A stretch of DNA of 64,000 nt. Source: JAFEDN01 sp963832945 (GTDB taxonomy: Bacteria > Pseudomonadota > Gammaproteobacteria > Coxiellales > Coxiellaceae). The notes below the pieces were generated by a model, which had not been told where the DNA came from, did not search any database, and was given only the letters and a program-made list of their open reading frames with translations. The position numbers and the translations under genes are program-made. Position 1 is the stretch's first letter. Every line of letters begins with the position of its first letter. Location: positions 15,185-79,184 of the forward strand of contig CAWHVV010000017.1 in NCBI GenBank assembly GCA_963832945.1, in the 5' to 3' direction. Positions 54,976 to 64,000 of this stretch are shown piece after piece.

Positions 54976-57900
54976 TTATTTAGTGAAACTGTTTGTTGAG
55001 TTAACGATGAATTTTTTCAAAACATCTTTGATTGAAATTATTTTATTTATTACCGCTTCTTCATTTTCCTTCTGATTAGTTTGATACTTAGAATCCTTTT
55101 CTACAAATAAAGATGATTTTAATCTTTGAGAAACTTCGGGGCTTTGGTTTCTGGTAATTATCCCATTAATATCACCGATGTATCCGGAAACATCCACCAT
55201 GATTTTGTTAATGAGATCAATTTTATCTGTTGTGATGGTATTCTTGGATATTTTTCTGAGGAAATCTTCGATGATCACTTTCAGTATCTCATTCATTTCA
55301 TCAAACAGATCAATTGATTTTGATTGAGCGCCAGGATTTTTTTTGAAAAACAAGTTGATCTTATAAGCTAATTCATTCAGGTCTTGTTGTAACGTTAGTA
55401 GATTTTTTTCTAAATGTCTACACTGCAGAACTAATTTGTTTTTGTTTATTAGCAGTTCGTAGGAAACTTCACCCATCTGTTTTTTTAGATTTTCTTGTTT
55501 TTCTAGAATTTTTTGTTGTTTCTTCAAAATATTTTGTTTTATTTTTAGTAACTGTTCTTTTTCCTCGGGTTTTGGTTTTTGTTCTAATTTAGAATTGATT
55601 AAATATAATTGATCGCTGTATATGTTCTGCACGAGTGTTTCATCAGATGATTTTCTAATCTCCAGGCGGCTAAAGTTATTTTTATAGTTAGAGAAGGTTT
55701 CCAATACGGTATCATTCATTTCGCTAATTTCATTAAAGTGTCCATCCAAATCAGTAATAAATTTACTCAGTTCCTGAAAAAAAATATTCTCTACAATTTC
55801 TTTACAATCCTGTAAATGATTCATATTTTCGGCAATTAGGGATAAGAAACCTTGATAAATTTCGAATTCCACCATGGTGAATTGTTGAGATAAATTTTCA
55901 GTCATTTTTTTATAATTATCTGCAGTATATGTTTCTCCCTCATTTAACATGGATTTGACCAGAGTAAAATGTTTATCTAATTCCGACACAGTAATATTAG
56001 TATTATATTTATCGATCAATTCGTTAATTAACTCTTTATTGCTACCAAGCCAGTCCGGATATTTCGCGGTTGCCATTTCAATCAAATAATTTAAAGTGGC
56101 AAATAGTTGCCGTAATAAAAGGGTGTTCAAACGAATATAATCTTGGTCTTTATTTTTCTCATCATAGGGATATAAAAGATTATCTATGGATTGTACAATC
56201 TTTAAATAATCATCTCTGAGTTTGAAAAAGTTTTGGCGTCTCTTATCCAGTTTAACTTGTTTTTTAAATTCTTGAAATTGATCGGGTTTTAAGTAAAATC
56301 CGATCGCCCGATTCAATACCCATTCGCTAATGTTAAATTTATCACAAATTATTTTAATAATTTTCTTACAGGTTTTTTCATCTTCTAAGTTTAATGTAGG
56401 TAAATGCACTTCTTTTTCTAGTAATTTTAACCCATCACTTAATACAAGGACTTGATATCGCAAGGGATTGTCAAGCCTAGATAGAACTTCAAGTTCTTCA
56501 ATAGCTGATAATTGAGGAGTTTCCTTCTTGGCTGCTTTTGACTTTAATAAAAAGAACTCCAGCTCCTGTCTCTCTGCTTCTAATTTCGATTCTAATAAAA
56601 AGCTCTTCATCTTCAGTCTCTCCATCTTCAGCCTCTCCATTTCTAATTCCACCGGCTGCTCCTGCGCTTTTTCTAGTAATTTTAACCCATCACTTAATAC
56701 AGGGACTTGATATCGCAAGGGATTGTCAAGCCTAGATAGAACTTCAGGTTCTTCAATAGCTGATAATTGAGGAGTTTCCTTCTTCGCTGCTTTTGACTTT
56801 AATAAAAATGACTCCTTCCTGTCCACCTCTAATTCTTTTTTTAATAAGGAGAGCGGTGCCTGTGCCTCCCTCTTTTGATGCAACTGAACTTGAATGTTTG
56901 ATAATTCAGGAACTGATGAACCCAATGGCGGAAATGTTTCTCTCTCCAGGGCTGTCCACTTCTGGCTACCGGGTTCCATTAACTTATTTTCAGTCATTCT
57001 ATCTGTTGTCTCAAGTTCTTTTTTTAACCTACTATGCTGTTGACTACCCTCTGTTTTTCTTGTTAGATCGTCTTGATGCGCAGTTAGTATAGATGATTGC
57101 TCCACTAATTTTTTATTTTCGGTAGAAGTGGACAACCCTATTTCTCTCTCTGGCATTTTTGATTTTAATAACTCCAGCTCCTGTCTCTGTGCTTCTAATT
57201 TCGATTTTAAGAAAAAGCTCTCCATCTCCTGTCTCTCCGTCTCCATCTTCAGTCTCTCCATTATTAATTCTAATTCCATCAAATGCTTCTGCGCTTTCAT
57301 CTCTTCGTGCAACATCTTTTCGTGCAACATCTTTTCGTGCAACGTCTCTTTCATGTATGAGAATCTAGGTAATAAACCAAAGAGAGAAAATGTTTCCCTC
57401 TTTGGGGCTTTTGACTTTGGTAAAATGAGTTCCTTCCTTTTATCGAGCCTCAATTGCTTTTCAATTATTTGTTTTGCTTTTTCTAATAGAATTAAATGTT
57501 CATAGCATTTTTCGGATAAAAAAATCATTTGCGTAGAAAATGAATGCATTGTCGATTTATACTCACTCATTTCTGCTTCGGTAATATGATATATGCGTAA
57601 ATCATGATTTGATACGTCTGGTCTGAAATGAGCAAATTTCCTAGAATAAAATTCTATATCTCTCCTTAATTTTTGAATAATATCGATATCTAATATCTTG
57701 GGAATCTCTGGCTGATTTTCTATGGCTGAATCCAAATCCTTTGCTAAAGAATAGATTTTATTTTGTATATATCGTGGATATGGCCATTTATTCTCTGCCA
57801 TTTCATGCTGCTTCCATAGCTTAGCTTCAATTTCTTTAGCTTCTTGAGAATAAGGTTGTGATTTCAACAAAGTCGTCAGCGTACGTTGAAATTCATCAAG

Positions 57901-58626
57901 AGAAGGACGATTTTTAGAGTTAGGTTCATAACATTGACTAATCAGTATATCGACAGTCGGAGGGATATCTAGTGTTGGGTTTAAAAAGATTTTATGTAGA
58001 ATTTCGCCTAACGCCTTAATATTTGTAGAAAATAGATCTTCTTCTAAGCCTTTTTTCTGTTCTGGATATTGAGGCTTGATCAGTAACTTAGCAATTAGCG
58101 GCTTATTCGGCAAAATGTTCAACAGAATATGTTTGCTGGTCAAATCCGGATGGGCAATTTTGTTTTCGTGGAGAGCTTGCAAACCATTGACGATATCTAG
58201 AGAAATTCGCAGCTGTAAATCTAAAGGCCAAGTTGACACAGCAATCCTTGAAACATCTTTTAGCTCTCGTTTAATTTCATTATATTTTATTTCTTTTTCA
58301 GCGAAAGTGACTGAAGTTGACATAGTTTCTATACAATTTTCTAATGTTGAGTTTTTAGTAACATATTCCATGACCAGGCAAGCATCATCATACCGTAGGT
58401 CAAAAATTTTAACTATATGTTGGGTTTTTTTGAATACAGGTTCAAGAGCGCGAGTTTGATCCCTTAATTTCAAAAATTTTTCTTCAGAGAAATCTTTATA
58501 GAATGTAATAGCCGCAGTATTTCCTTTCCAATAGCCACGGTAAACTGAGCTTGTTTTATCTTTTTGTAAACAATCAGCCGTAGACTTGTCATCGAACAAT
58601 AAATCGGGAAGCTGTTCCTTGCTCAT
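54976..58626 (-). CDS. Pseudokinase with long repetitive coiled coil, 1216 aa
   Basis: ATG at 58626 with GGAG 7 bases before. Residues ~15-255 follow the protein kinase plan (SVYRGYWKGNTAAITFYKD, ACLVMEYVT, IVNGLQALHENKIAHPDL, NRPSLDEFQRTL) but key residues are changed: the ATP Lys is Thr (AAIT, 38-41), HRDLKxxN became HPDLTSKH (159-166), and no DFG is found where IAKLLIKP stands. It should bind partners rather than phosphorylate. Then come coiled coils with internal duplications: an ~85-residue unit (KKETPQLSAIEE, RLDNPLRYQV, SDGLKLLEK) present twice, its DNA copies 255 bases apart near 56413 and 56668, and short repeats (HEKML, MERLKM). The last 400 residues are helical. First gene of the effector-like operon. 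Confidence 0.85.
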   Translation of the reverse strand: MSKEQLPDLLFDDKSTADCLQKDKTSSVYRGYWKGNTAAITFYKDFSEEKFLKLRDQTRALEPVFKKTQHIVKIFDLRYDDACLVMEYVTKNSTLENCIETMSTSVTFAEKEIKYNEIKRELKDVSRIAVSTWPLDLQLRISLDIVNGLQALHENKIAHPDLTSKHILLNILPNKPLIAKLLIKPQYPEQKKGLEEDLFSTNIKALGEILHKIFLNPTLDIPPTVDILISQCYEPNSKNRPSLDEFQRTLTTLLKSQPYSQEAKEIEAKLWKQHEMAENKWPYPRYIQNKIYSLAKDLDSAIENQPEIPKILDIDIIQKLRRDIEFYSRKFAHFRPDVSNHDLRIYHITEAEMSEYKSTMHSFSTQMIFLSEKCYEHLILLEKAKQIIEKQLRLDKRKELILPKSKAPKRETFSLFGLLPRFSYMKETLHEKMLHEKMLHEEMKAQKHLMELELIMERLKMETERQEMESFFLKSKLEAQRQELELLKSKMPEREIGLSTSTENKKLVEQSSILTAHQDDLTRKTEGSQQHSRLKKELETTDRMTENKLMEPGSQKWTALERETFPPLGSSVPELSNIQVQLHQKREAQAPLSLLKKELEVDRKESFLLKSKAAKKETPQLSAIEEPEVLSRLDNPLRYQVPVLSDGLKLLEKAQEQPVELEMERLKMERLKMKSFLLESKLEAERQELEFFLLKSKAAKKETPQLSAIEELEVLSRLDNPLRYQVLVLSDGLKLLEKEVHLPTLNLEDEKTCKKIIKIICDKFNISEWVLNRAIGFYLKPDQFQEFKKQVKLDKRRQNFFKLRDDYLKIVQSIDNLLYPYDEKNKDQDYIRLNTLLLRQLFATLNYLIEMATAKYPDWLGSNKELINELIDKYNTNITVSELDKHFTLVKSMLNEGETYTADNYKKMTENLSQQFTMVEFEIYQGFLSLIAENMNHLQDCKEIVENIFFQELSKFITDLDGHFNEISEMNDTVLETFSNYKNNFSRLEIRKSSDETLVQNIYSDQLYLINSKLEQKPKPEEKEQLLKIKQNILKKQQKILEKQENLKKQMGEVSYELLINKNKLVLQCRHLEKNLLTLQQDLNELAYKINLFFKKNPGAQSKSIDLFDEMNEILKVIIEDFLRKISKNTITTDKIDLINKIMVDVSGYIGDINGIITRNQSPEVSQRLKSSLFVEKDSKYQTNQKENEEAVINKIISIKDVLKKFIVNSTNSFTK

Positions 58627-58859
58627 TGATGGCTCCTATTGATAGCTTCTAATTGTGCCAATAAATCTTTTGCGACAAGTTTAAAATTATTTTAACGACT
58701 TGGCAATTGGAGTCATAATCAATAAAAATAATCTATCAAACTCAAAATGCTAACTGTCACAATAATAGCTGTAAATTTCCACGAATTAGCATAAAAACCC
58801 ACAAATTAATTGATTTATATTAGGATGTATTCTAATGGTTTAAGCTTGTAAATCGATGT

Positions 58860-59669
58860 TCAAATAAAACTCATCGGGCATCGAATATTTGATTTTTGAA
58901 TACTCGATCGAATCTGATCTAAAAAATCTAGACGGGCTTGTAAGGCCAGTTGAGCATGAACAGCAATTTCCCGCCATTTTTTCTGATCTTCTCCGGCCAG
59001 ATGACACAACATTTTTAAAGCCTGGGGAAAGTGTTCGCGATGATCTAATTCGATATGACGATTTAAATAATGGAATAGTGGCTGCATCGATGCCTGCTGA
59101 TGCGGGGGAATGGATCGCTGTAACTGTTGTACCAATGGCGCAAACATAGCAGCGGTGATCGCCTCCCGGCCATACACAAAGGCTGTAGCTAAAACGTGGG
59201 TGTCCTGATCAAAAAAACTAAACGTCGTTAACACAAAATGCTGAATCGCCACTGATAATTCAGCAGACTCCATCGCCGCAATCAAAATATCGCCCTGTTT
59301 TAAGCGTTGCAGAAAATATTGTATAGGCCGAATATCTGCTCCCAGAGCTTGCATCGCCTGCAAATATAATTCAAAGTGACTGCAATAGGCTTGACCATCC
59401 AGGGCATGATCATTTTCCTCGTCAACTAAAATCTGGCTGATAAGGTGCGCGCTGTAGGGGTCTTTCGGGGGGAACCACGGCGCGCGCGTGGTTATTAAAC
59501 GCTGATATAATTCCTTCAACAGACAAACAAAATCCCAAACGGCAAAAACATGATACTCCATGAATATCCGTAAATTTTCTATAGAATCGATGGCGGCGTA
59601 AACGGAATGGTTTTTAATTTTTTGAATCAGGGGTGCTAAGTGTTCATTGACGATTTCTAAATTATCCAT
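58860..59669 (-). CDS. DUF3050 protein (heme-oxygenase-like fold), 269 aa
   Basis: I choose ATG at 59669 (MDNLEIVNEHLAPLIQKI) with GGAGG 9 bases before; it overlaps the kinase gene end by 8 bases. The pattern HSVYAAIDSIENLRIFMEYH, VFAVWDFVCLLKELYQRL, EENDHALDGQAYCSHFELYL and RHIELDHREHFPQA matches DUF3050, a helical family thought to share the heme oxygenase/TenA fold, often with His and Glu/Asp residues that may hold a metal. Reaction unknown. Co-transcribed with the histidine kinase, hence perhaps its output or sensor partner. The gap 58627-58859 to the left has no visible feature. Confidence 0.85.
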   Translation of the reverse strand: MDNLEIVNEHLAPLIQKIKNHSVYAAIDSIENLRIFMEYHVFAVWDFVCLLKELYQRLITTRAPWFPPKDPYSAHLISQILVDEENDHALDGQAYCSHFELYLQAMQALGADIRPIQYFLQRLKQGDILIAAMESAELSVAIQHFVLTTFSFFDQDTHVLATAFVYGREAITAAMFAPLVQQLQRSIPPHQQASMQPLFHYLNRHIELDHREHFPQALKMLCHLAGEDQKKWREIAVHAQLALQARLDFLDQIRSSIQKSNIRCPMSFI

Positions 59670-61383
59670 AGTGATGATTCCTCCGATGGAATGAACCCGT
59701 TTTATTTTTATCGATCCGATAGGAATGCTTTTGCTTTTTTTGATTTTTCGTTTTAAATAAATTCGAAATTTCCTGCACTTTTTCTGCATTCAGCGGTTTT
59801 ACAAAAGTGCTCACCATGCCTGCGCTCAAACAACGTTGGCAAATTTTCTCATCCAAATGGGCAGATAAAGCAACCATCATTGAAATCCGGCGCTGATTCT
59901 GCTGTTGCCAGTTTTGGATTTCTTTCGCCACGGTGCAACCGTCTTGATCGGGCAGACCCAAATCCATGATTACACCCTCATAATCATGGGATTTCACCTG
60001 CTTAAGCGCCTGCGCTCCATGATCTGCTATGTGCACTTGAAAACCGGCTTTCATCAGCACATGTTGGGTCGCTTTTTGCACAATGGGATTATCCTCTACC
60101 ACAAGAATGAGTTTATTTTGCGAGGGCGGCATGATGGAATGAGCCACGGGATCCACGATGGTATTTTCACGTGGATCATGAGAAAAAATAAACTCCGCGA
60201 CTTCCGGTGAGTGTTGAGGTGCTAACGATTCCCGCAGAGGAATCAGTACCATAAAGGTGGTGCCTTGATCTTCCCGGCTGTTGACAGCAATTTCGCCGTC
60301 TAACTCCGTGATGAACTGTTTGACCAGCGCCAATCCTAAGCCAAATCCCGGATATCGCCCCTGATACGCGGGATGCAATCGTTCAAAGCGGGTAAAAATC
60401 AATCTTTGTTTATCCGGGGGAATACCAATACCGGTATCCCGCACCTCAAATTGAATGACCAGACGTCTGTTCCTGTGCCGCATGCAGGTTAAGCGTAAAT
60501 CGACGGATCCATCGGGTGTAAATTTAATGGCGTTACTCACTAAATTAAGTAAAATACGCTGTATCCGAACAGGATCGCCGATCAGCACCGATGGAATTTT
60601 GTCATCATAGTCGACATGGAAATCGAGACGCTTTTCCTGAATCGAGGGTTTAACCAGCCGGACAATATGATCGACTAATTCCCGCAAATTAAATTGAATG
60701 TCATACACCGGCAGATCACCGGCTTCATGCCTGGAAAACTCAATGACTTGGTTCAGCAAATTTAATAATACCTGACTCGACTGAATTAAATCCCGGGCGA
60801 TCATCCTATCGGATTCATGATCCAGTATTTCGGCTAATTGCTGCGCCATACCCATCATGCCCGACAAAGGTGTGCGCATATCATGACTGATATTGGTAAT
60901 AAAGGCTGATTTTGCTTGATTGGCGGCGTCGGCCTGTTGTTTAGCCTGACGTAATTCACGTTCCTGAGCTTTAAGAGCCGTAATATCCGTAAAATAACCG
61001 ACAATCCCTAACGGCTGCCCATCATCGTTACAGATCGGCAATTTGCTGACTAAGGTCACCAGTTTGTTACCATTGGGCAGTACAAGTGTCTCTTGTTGGT
61101 TGTTGATGGGATGACCGTTTAAAGTATCCTGATCGCCCTGGCGAAAAATTTCTGCCGTGTGACCGCCCGGTTGCCAATTTAAATCCAGATCGGTCTTGCC
61201 CACGATGTCTTCCGGTCTGCTCAGTCCGACCAGGCGAGCAAAATTCTCATTGCACCCCAAATAAACTGATTTTTGATCTTTTAAGAAAATATACTGCGGC
61301 AATGACCGCGTGATATTTTTCAAAAAGACTTCAAATATAGGGGTCTGGTCAGCGTCATCCTTGCGGGATATAGGTTGGGTCAT
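59662..61383 (-). CDS. PAS hybrid histidine kinase with receiver domain
   Basis: 573 residues from ATG at 61383 (AGGAA 6-7 bases before). There is no membrane segment, so it is cytoplasmic. A PAS domain (~20-140, FLKDQKSVYLGCNENFARLV) senses the signal. The phospho-acceptor His is in ISHDMRTPLSG (~164). The ATP domain has LVSNAIKFTPDG, DTGIGIP and FGLGLALV. The receiver domain (~425-545) has paired acidic residues LVVEDN and the phospho-acceptor Asp in VIMDLGLPDQDG (~472). It ends in a basic tail. No separate response regulator or Hpt protein is seen nearby, so the phosphate must pass to one elsewhere. It shares overlaps with a small gene before and the DUF3050 gene after. Confidence 0.9.
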   Translation of the reverse strand: MTQPISRKDDADQTPIFEVFLKNITRSLPQYIFLKDQKSVYLGCNENFARLVGLSRPEDIVGKTDLDLNWQPGGHTAEIFRQGDQDTLNGHPINNQQETLVLPNGNKLVTLVSKLPICNDDGQPLGIVGYFTDITALKAQERELRQAKQQADAANQAKSAFITNISHDMRTPLSGMMGMAQQLAEILDHESDRMIARDLIQSSQVLLNLLNQVIEFSRHEAGDLPVYDIQFNLRELVDHIVRLVKPSIQEKRLDFHVDYDDKIPSVLIGDPVRIQRILLNLVSNAIKFTPDGSVDLRLTCMRHRNRRLVIQFEVRDTGIGIPPDKQRLIFTRFERLHPAYQGRYPGFGLGLALVKQFITELDGEIAVNSREDQGTTFMVLIPLRESLAPQHSPEVAEFIFSHDPRENTIVDPVAHSIMPPSQNKLILVVEDNPIVQKATQHVLMKAGFQVHIADHGAQALKQVKSHDYEGVIMDLGLPDQDGCTVAKEIQNWQQQNQRRISMMVALSAHLDEKICQRCLSAGMVSTFVKPLNAEKVQEISNLFKTKNQKKQKHSYRIDKNKTGSFHRRNHHYG

Positions 61384-61681
61384 CGTGTCTTCCTGAGTGA
61401 ATGTTGATCCATTGGCCACCCACCCGGGCGGGATTTCCCGGCAATCGGTTCGTCAGCCGCCCTGGCTCATGAACTAAGATTGGCCATCCCGCGCCGACGC
61501 CGAAACCGATGATCCCTGGCAAACTCCCTTCTGAGCCGATTGTCCCAAAACAAGACAGGCAGCATCCGACCCCGCCGGAGAGGCGCGGCTGAATACTTTT
61601 TTCAAAAGGAAGTTTAAACCGTCGGAACCGACCGTTCTTCAAGACGACTACGCAAAAATCTGATAAGCTTTTCCTAGCCAT
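61355..61681 (-). CDS. Small Gly-rich hypothetical protein upstream of the histidine kinase
   Basis: 108 residues; ATG at 61681 with AAGGAAC before it and a good promoter at 61753-61780. Gly-, Pro- and Cys-containing sequence (SGGVGCCLSCFGTIGSEGSL, IIGFGVGAGWPILVHEPG). It overlaps the kinase start by 29 bases, so it may be a leader ORF coupling translation of the kinase. Composition is unusual and I see no family; it could be a non-protein leader region. Moderate doubt. Confidence 0.5.
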   Translation of the reverse strand: MARKSLSDFCVVVLKNGRFRRFKLPFEKSIQPRLSGGVGCCLSCFGTIGSEGSLPGIIGFGVGAGWPILVHEPGRLTNRLPGNPARVGGQWINIHSGRHDDPTYIPQG

Positions 61682-61752
61682 TAAAGTTCCTTTATTAACT
61701 TTGGTGGTTAGTCGAGGGCAGGTGGTGATAACACTTGTCCTTGACGCTTGCT

Positions 61753-61780
61753 ATAGTACCTCAGTTCTAGGGGAATGCAA
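61753..61780 (-). promoter_or_regulatory. Sigma-70 promoter of the histidine kinase operon
   Basis: On the minus strand TTGCAT (61780-61775), 16 bases, TACTAT (61758-61753), about 75 bases before the small gene at 61681. The IS copy 2 begins only 60 bases upstream of it, so the IS may have removed upstream control sites. Confidence 0.55.
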
Positions 61781-61841
61781 GACCCGGTTTTTTTTCTCAG
61801 CTATTTTTGTCTGCTGATCTCCACCTATCCTGCATATTTAA

Positions 61842-64000
61842 CACCGATTTTCACAAGCTTAAAAGCGCAAGAATCGACCCCTAAGAAAAGCTAATTATCT
61901 CATACTTTATCTACCTTATCGGAGTAAATTAATTCATTATTTCCGCTAAAAAAGGCGTTAAATACTCTATATTGTTTTTGCCAAGTATCACAGATTCTAA
62001 TGGGTATCAATAATCGGTATTGCGCTTAGGATTTTAAAATTTTGACAAATTTTAAATTCTGATTTTTTTATGTTTTTTTTAATTTCCATATATTTACGGG
62101 TTTTTTTGATATTTCTATAAAAAATATTTTGACAAATAGAACGTTTTTTATTAGAATCTCAATTTTTTAAGCGCAATAAGGATACCTTAATATGGATATC
62201 ATCAGACAATTTTTTGCATACCCCGTCATGCCCCTACAAAAACAATATGAGGCCATCCGTGCCATTGTCATGGATAAACGCTCACCACAAGAAGTGGCTC
62301 AACAATTTGGCTATAAAATTAATACTCTCTACTCCATGATGCGTGATGTGCGTTCCGGAAAATTATGTTTGTTTCCCCAGTTTCCTTCTGGACAGAAAGA
62401 ACGACGAACACCTCAACCTGTGCGCGAAGCCGTTATTGCCTATCGTAAGCAGAAATTTTCTTGTCAAGATATAGCAGAAAAAATCCAGGAAGAAGGTTAT
62501 AAAATTTCTAAGAGAACCATTGAAAATATTCTCTATGATGCAGATTTCTCACGATTGCCACGCCGTAGTGCTTTGGAAAGAGGATTCACCCAAAAAAATC
62601 AACTGATTCCAGAGCGGGCCTCTTCACTTGATTTTGAAAAACTAAAACCTTTTTCATTTGAGTGCCCGGTAGCTGGAGTTTATTTCTTTCTCCCCTATAT
62701 TATTGAATCGGGTGTTCTCGATATTATTAAAAAATGTAAACTCCCTACATCAAGTGTCATTTCAGAAATGCAAGCTTGCCTTTCAATGTTGCTGCTCAAA
62801 TTGATTGGTAACCAGCGTTTAAGCCATATGTCTTCCTATGATCATGAACAAGGACTCGGTGTATTTGCGAGTTTATCCGTTTTGCCAAAATCAACCTATA
62901 TGTCAACTTATTCCTGTCGCACAGAAGAATCTATGTTATCTGAATTTCAGCAGAAATTAGTGCGTCATTTTCAAGAAATTTATCCCGATTTTTATCAATC
63001 CAATTTTATTAACCTAGATTTTCATTCTATTCCCCATTTTGGTGAAGAGTCACAGATGGAAAAGGTATGGTGCGGCGCGCGCGGCAAAGCGATAAAAGGC
63101 GCCAATACTTTATTTGCCCAGGATGCAACCAGCGATGTTATTTTATATACGAGAGCGGATATTCTTCGAAAAAATGAGGCTGCTGAAATTCAGAAATTCG
63201 CACAATTTTGGAAAGAAATTAGAAAAGATATCACCGAGACACTGGTTTTTGATTGCAAATTGACAACGTACTCTGTGTTGGATACGTTAGTGAGTGAAGG
63301 CATTAAATTTATTACATTACGCAAGCGTAATCAGAAATTATTGAAAGAAACCTCGAAAATTTCCGAGGAAAAATGGAAAAAAATTACTCTGCCAATTCCT
63401 AAACGAAAACATAAACAATGCTCAGTTTATGAAGCAGATGTTTTATTACCAAAATGTAAAAATTCCTTTCGACAAATTATCGTCAAAGATCACGGTCGCG
63501 CAGAGCCAACATTTATCATCACGAGTAATCATGAGCTTGATCTAAAAGATATCCTTGTTGTCTACGCCAAACGATGGCATATTGAGAATAAATTTGGTGA
63601 GCTTGTTTCATTTTTTAACTTGAATTCTTTATCTTCCCCTTTCATGATTCGGATTCACTTCGACATGCTTTGGACGATTATCGCTGATACCCTTTATCAT
63701 CGATTTATGCAAGATTTACCCCGTTTTGAGCGCGCAAGAGCAGATCAGGTTTTTCGAAAATTTATTGATATGCCAGGACGAATCAATTTTGATGGAAAAG
63801 AATTTGTTGTAAAAATTCGTAAACATGCAACAACACCTATTCTTCTGGGTGTTGATAAACTCAAAAAAGGTGTGATTGTTCCGTGGCTGGATAACCGCCT
63901 TTTACGTTTTGAGTGGACTGCGTGAAAGGGCAAAACTGACGACTGTCCAAATTTTGTTTAGGGTTGATTGTTGCGCTTATCAGGCTCGTGAAAATCGGTG
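61842..64000 (+). mobile_element. IS with IS4-superfamily-like transposase, copy 2 (2159 bp)
   Basis: Begins CACCGATTTTCACAAGC at 61842 and ends GAAAATCGGTG at 64000, the last base of the window, giving exactly the same length as the copy in traK but in the opposite orientation. The right flank is outside, so a target duplication cannot be checked. The stretch 61882-62191 before the gene is AT-rich and identical to the same part of copy 1 as far as I compared. Confidence 0.92.
62192..63925 (+). CDS. DDE transposase, IS4-superfamily-like, copy 2
   Basis: 577 residues, same sequence as the product of 39716-41449 as far as I compared: N-terminal helix-turn-helix parts, Asp in NLDFHSIPHFG, Asp in ETLVFDCKLTTY, Glu in YAKRWHIENKFGEL. 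Start ATG at 62192 preceded by AAGGATACCTTAAT. Two identical copies in one window mean recent spread. Confidence 0.9.
   Translation: MDIIRQFFAYPVMPLQKQYEAIRAIVMDKRSPQEVAQQFGYKINTLYSMMRDVRSGKLCLFPQFPSGQKERRTPQPVREAVIAYRKQKFSCQDIAEKIQEEGYKISKRTIENILYDADFSRLPRRSALERGFTQKNQLIPERASSLDFEKLKPFSFECPVAGVYFFLPYIIESGVLDIIKKCKLPTSSVISEMQACLSMLLLKLIGNQRLSHMSSYDHEQGLGVFASLSVLPKSTYMSTYSCRTEESMLSEFQQKLVRHFQEIYPDFYQSNFINLDFHSIPHFGEESQMEKVWCGARGKAIKGANTLFAQDATSDVILYTRADILRKNEAAEIQKFAQFWKEIRKDITETLVFDCKLTTYSVLDTLVSEGIKFITLRKRNQKLLKETSKISEEKWKKITLPIPKRKHKQCSVYEADVLLPKCKNSFRQIIVKDHGRAEPTFIITSNHELDLKDILVVYAKRWHIENKFGELVSFFNLNSLSSPFMIRIHFDMLWTIIADTLYHRFMQDLPRFERARADQVFRKFIDMPGRINFDGKEFVVKIRKHATTPILLGVDKLKKGVIVPWLDNRLLRFEWTA

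Noticed and set aside
56528..57505. Plus-strand Ser/Ile/Leu-rich open frames opposite the pseudokinase coiled coil
   Set aside because: They are the reverse reading of Lys/Glu-rich repeats and have no domain of their own.
1..64000. CRISPR array, tRNA or rRNA genes, replication initiator
   Set aside because: I looked for regular spacer-repeat patterns, tRNA cloverleaf signatures and Rep-like proteins and saw none.

Overview
The window is most of a conjugative element (plasmid or ICE) from a host-associated gammaproteobacterium. I infer order Legionellales, without assigning a genus. The clues are an F-type transfer operon whose TraI carries a primase/Toprim tail, several large eukaryote-like proteins (kinase-ankyrin, pseudokinase-coiled coil, ankyrin-TIR, a protein ending in a CaaX box), and a PAS hybrid histidine kinase. 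No replication initiator, rRNA or tRNA was recognised, so plasmid versus ICE stays open.

Layout. 1-5011 is decayed DNA: a frameshifted FG-GAP pseudogene cut by the window edge, a ruined three-recombinase (RIT) element, and the stump of a J-domain gene. 5084-12640 is an accessory/regulatory region: two genes behind a promoter enclosed by a perfect inverted repeat, a gene split by an ISKra4-family IS, a cluster of small minus-strand genes with a shared promoter type, and a long non-coding stretch with GAGGTGCA repeats (candidate oriT or operator region). At 12634-17306 a 0.57 kb block (ribbon-helix-helix gene plus the 3' end of traI) is present twice, with a kinase-ankyrin gene between the copies. 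17168-44725 is the transfer region on the minus strand: traI and traD, then a divergent regulator/membrane gene pair, then (in transcription order from the right) DNA methyltransferase, HTH protein, traA, L, E, K, B, V, C, trbI, traW, U, trbC, traF, H, G. traK is split by a 2159 bp IS, traG is frameshifted, and traN is missing. 44795-44997 is a symmetric array of TTTCCCGA sites between the divergent transfer and cargo operons. 45097-52003 is plus-strand cargo: a small protein, two paralogues with C-terminal membrane anchors, a coiled-coil protein, an ImmA-like protein with a degenerate active site, and a gene split by the second ISKra4 copy. 52325-58626 is a minus-strand operon of effector-like genes. 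58860-61681 is a signalling operon (small ORF, hybrid histidine kinase, DUF3050 protein). The window ends exactly at the end of a second copy of the 2159 bp IS.

How it works together. The tra genes would build an F-like pilus and channel, TraI with a small RHH protein would process oriT, and TraD would couple the two. The cargo looks aimed at a eukaryotic host cell. Exact target-site duplications around both ISKra4 copies and around the traK IS allow the interrupted reading frames to be rebuilt, so those insertions are young. The damage to traK and traG and the lack of traN suggest that the element is now, or is becoming, transfer-defective. Very long genes (6.5 kb traI, 3.6 kb pseudokinase) are intact, so the many frameshifts elsewhere are more likely real decay than poor sequence quality.
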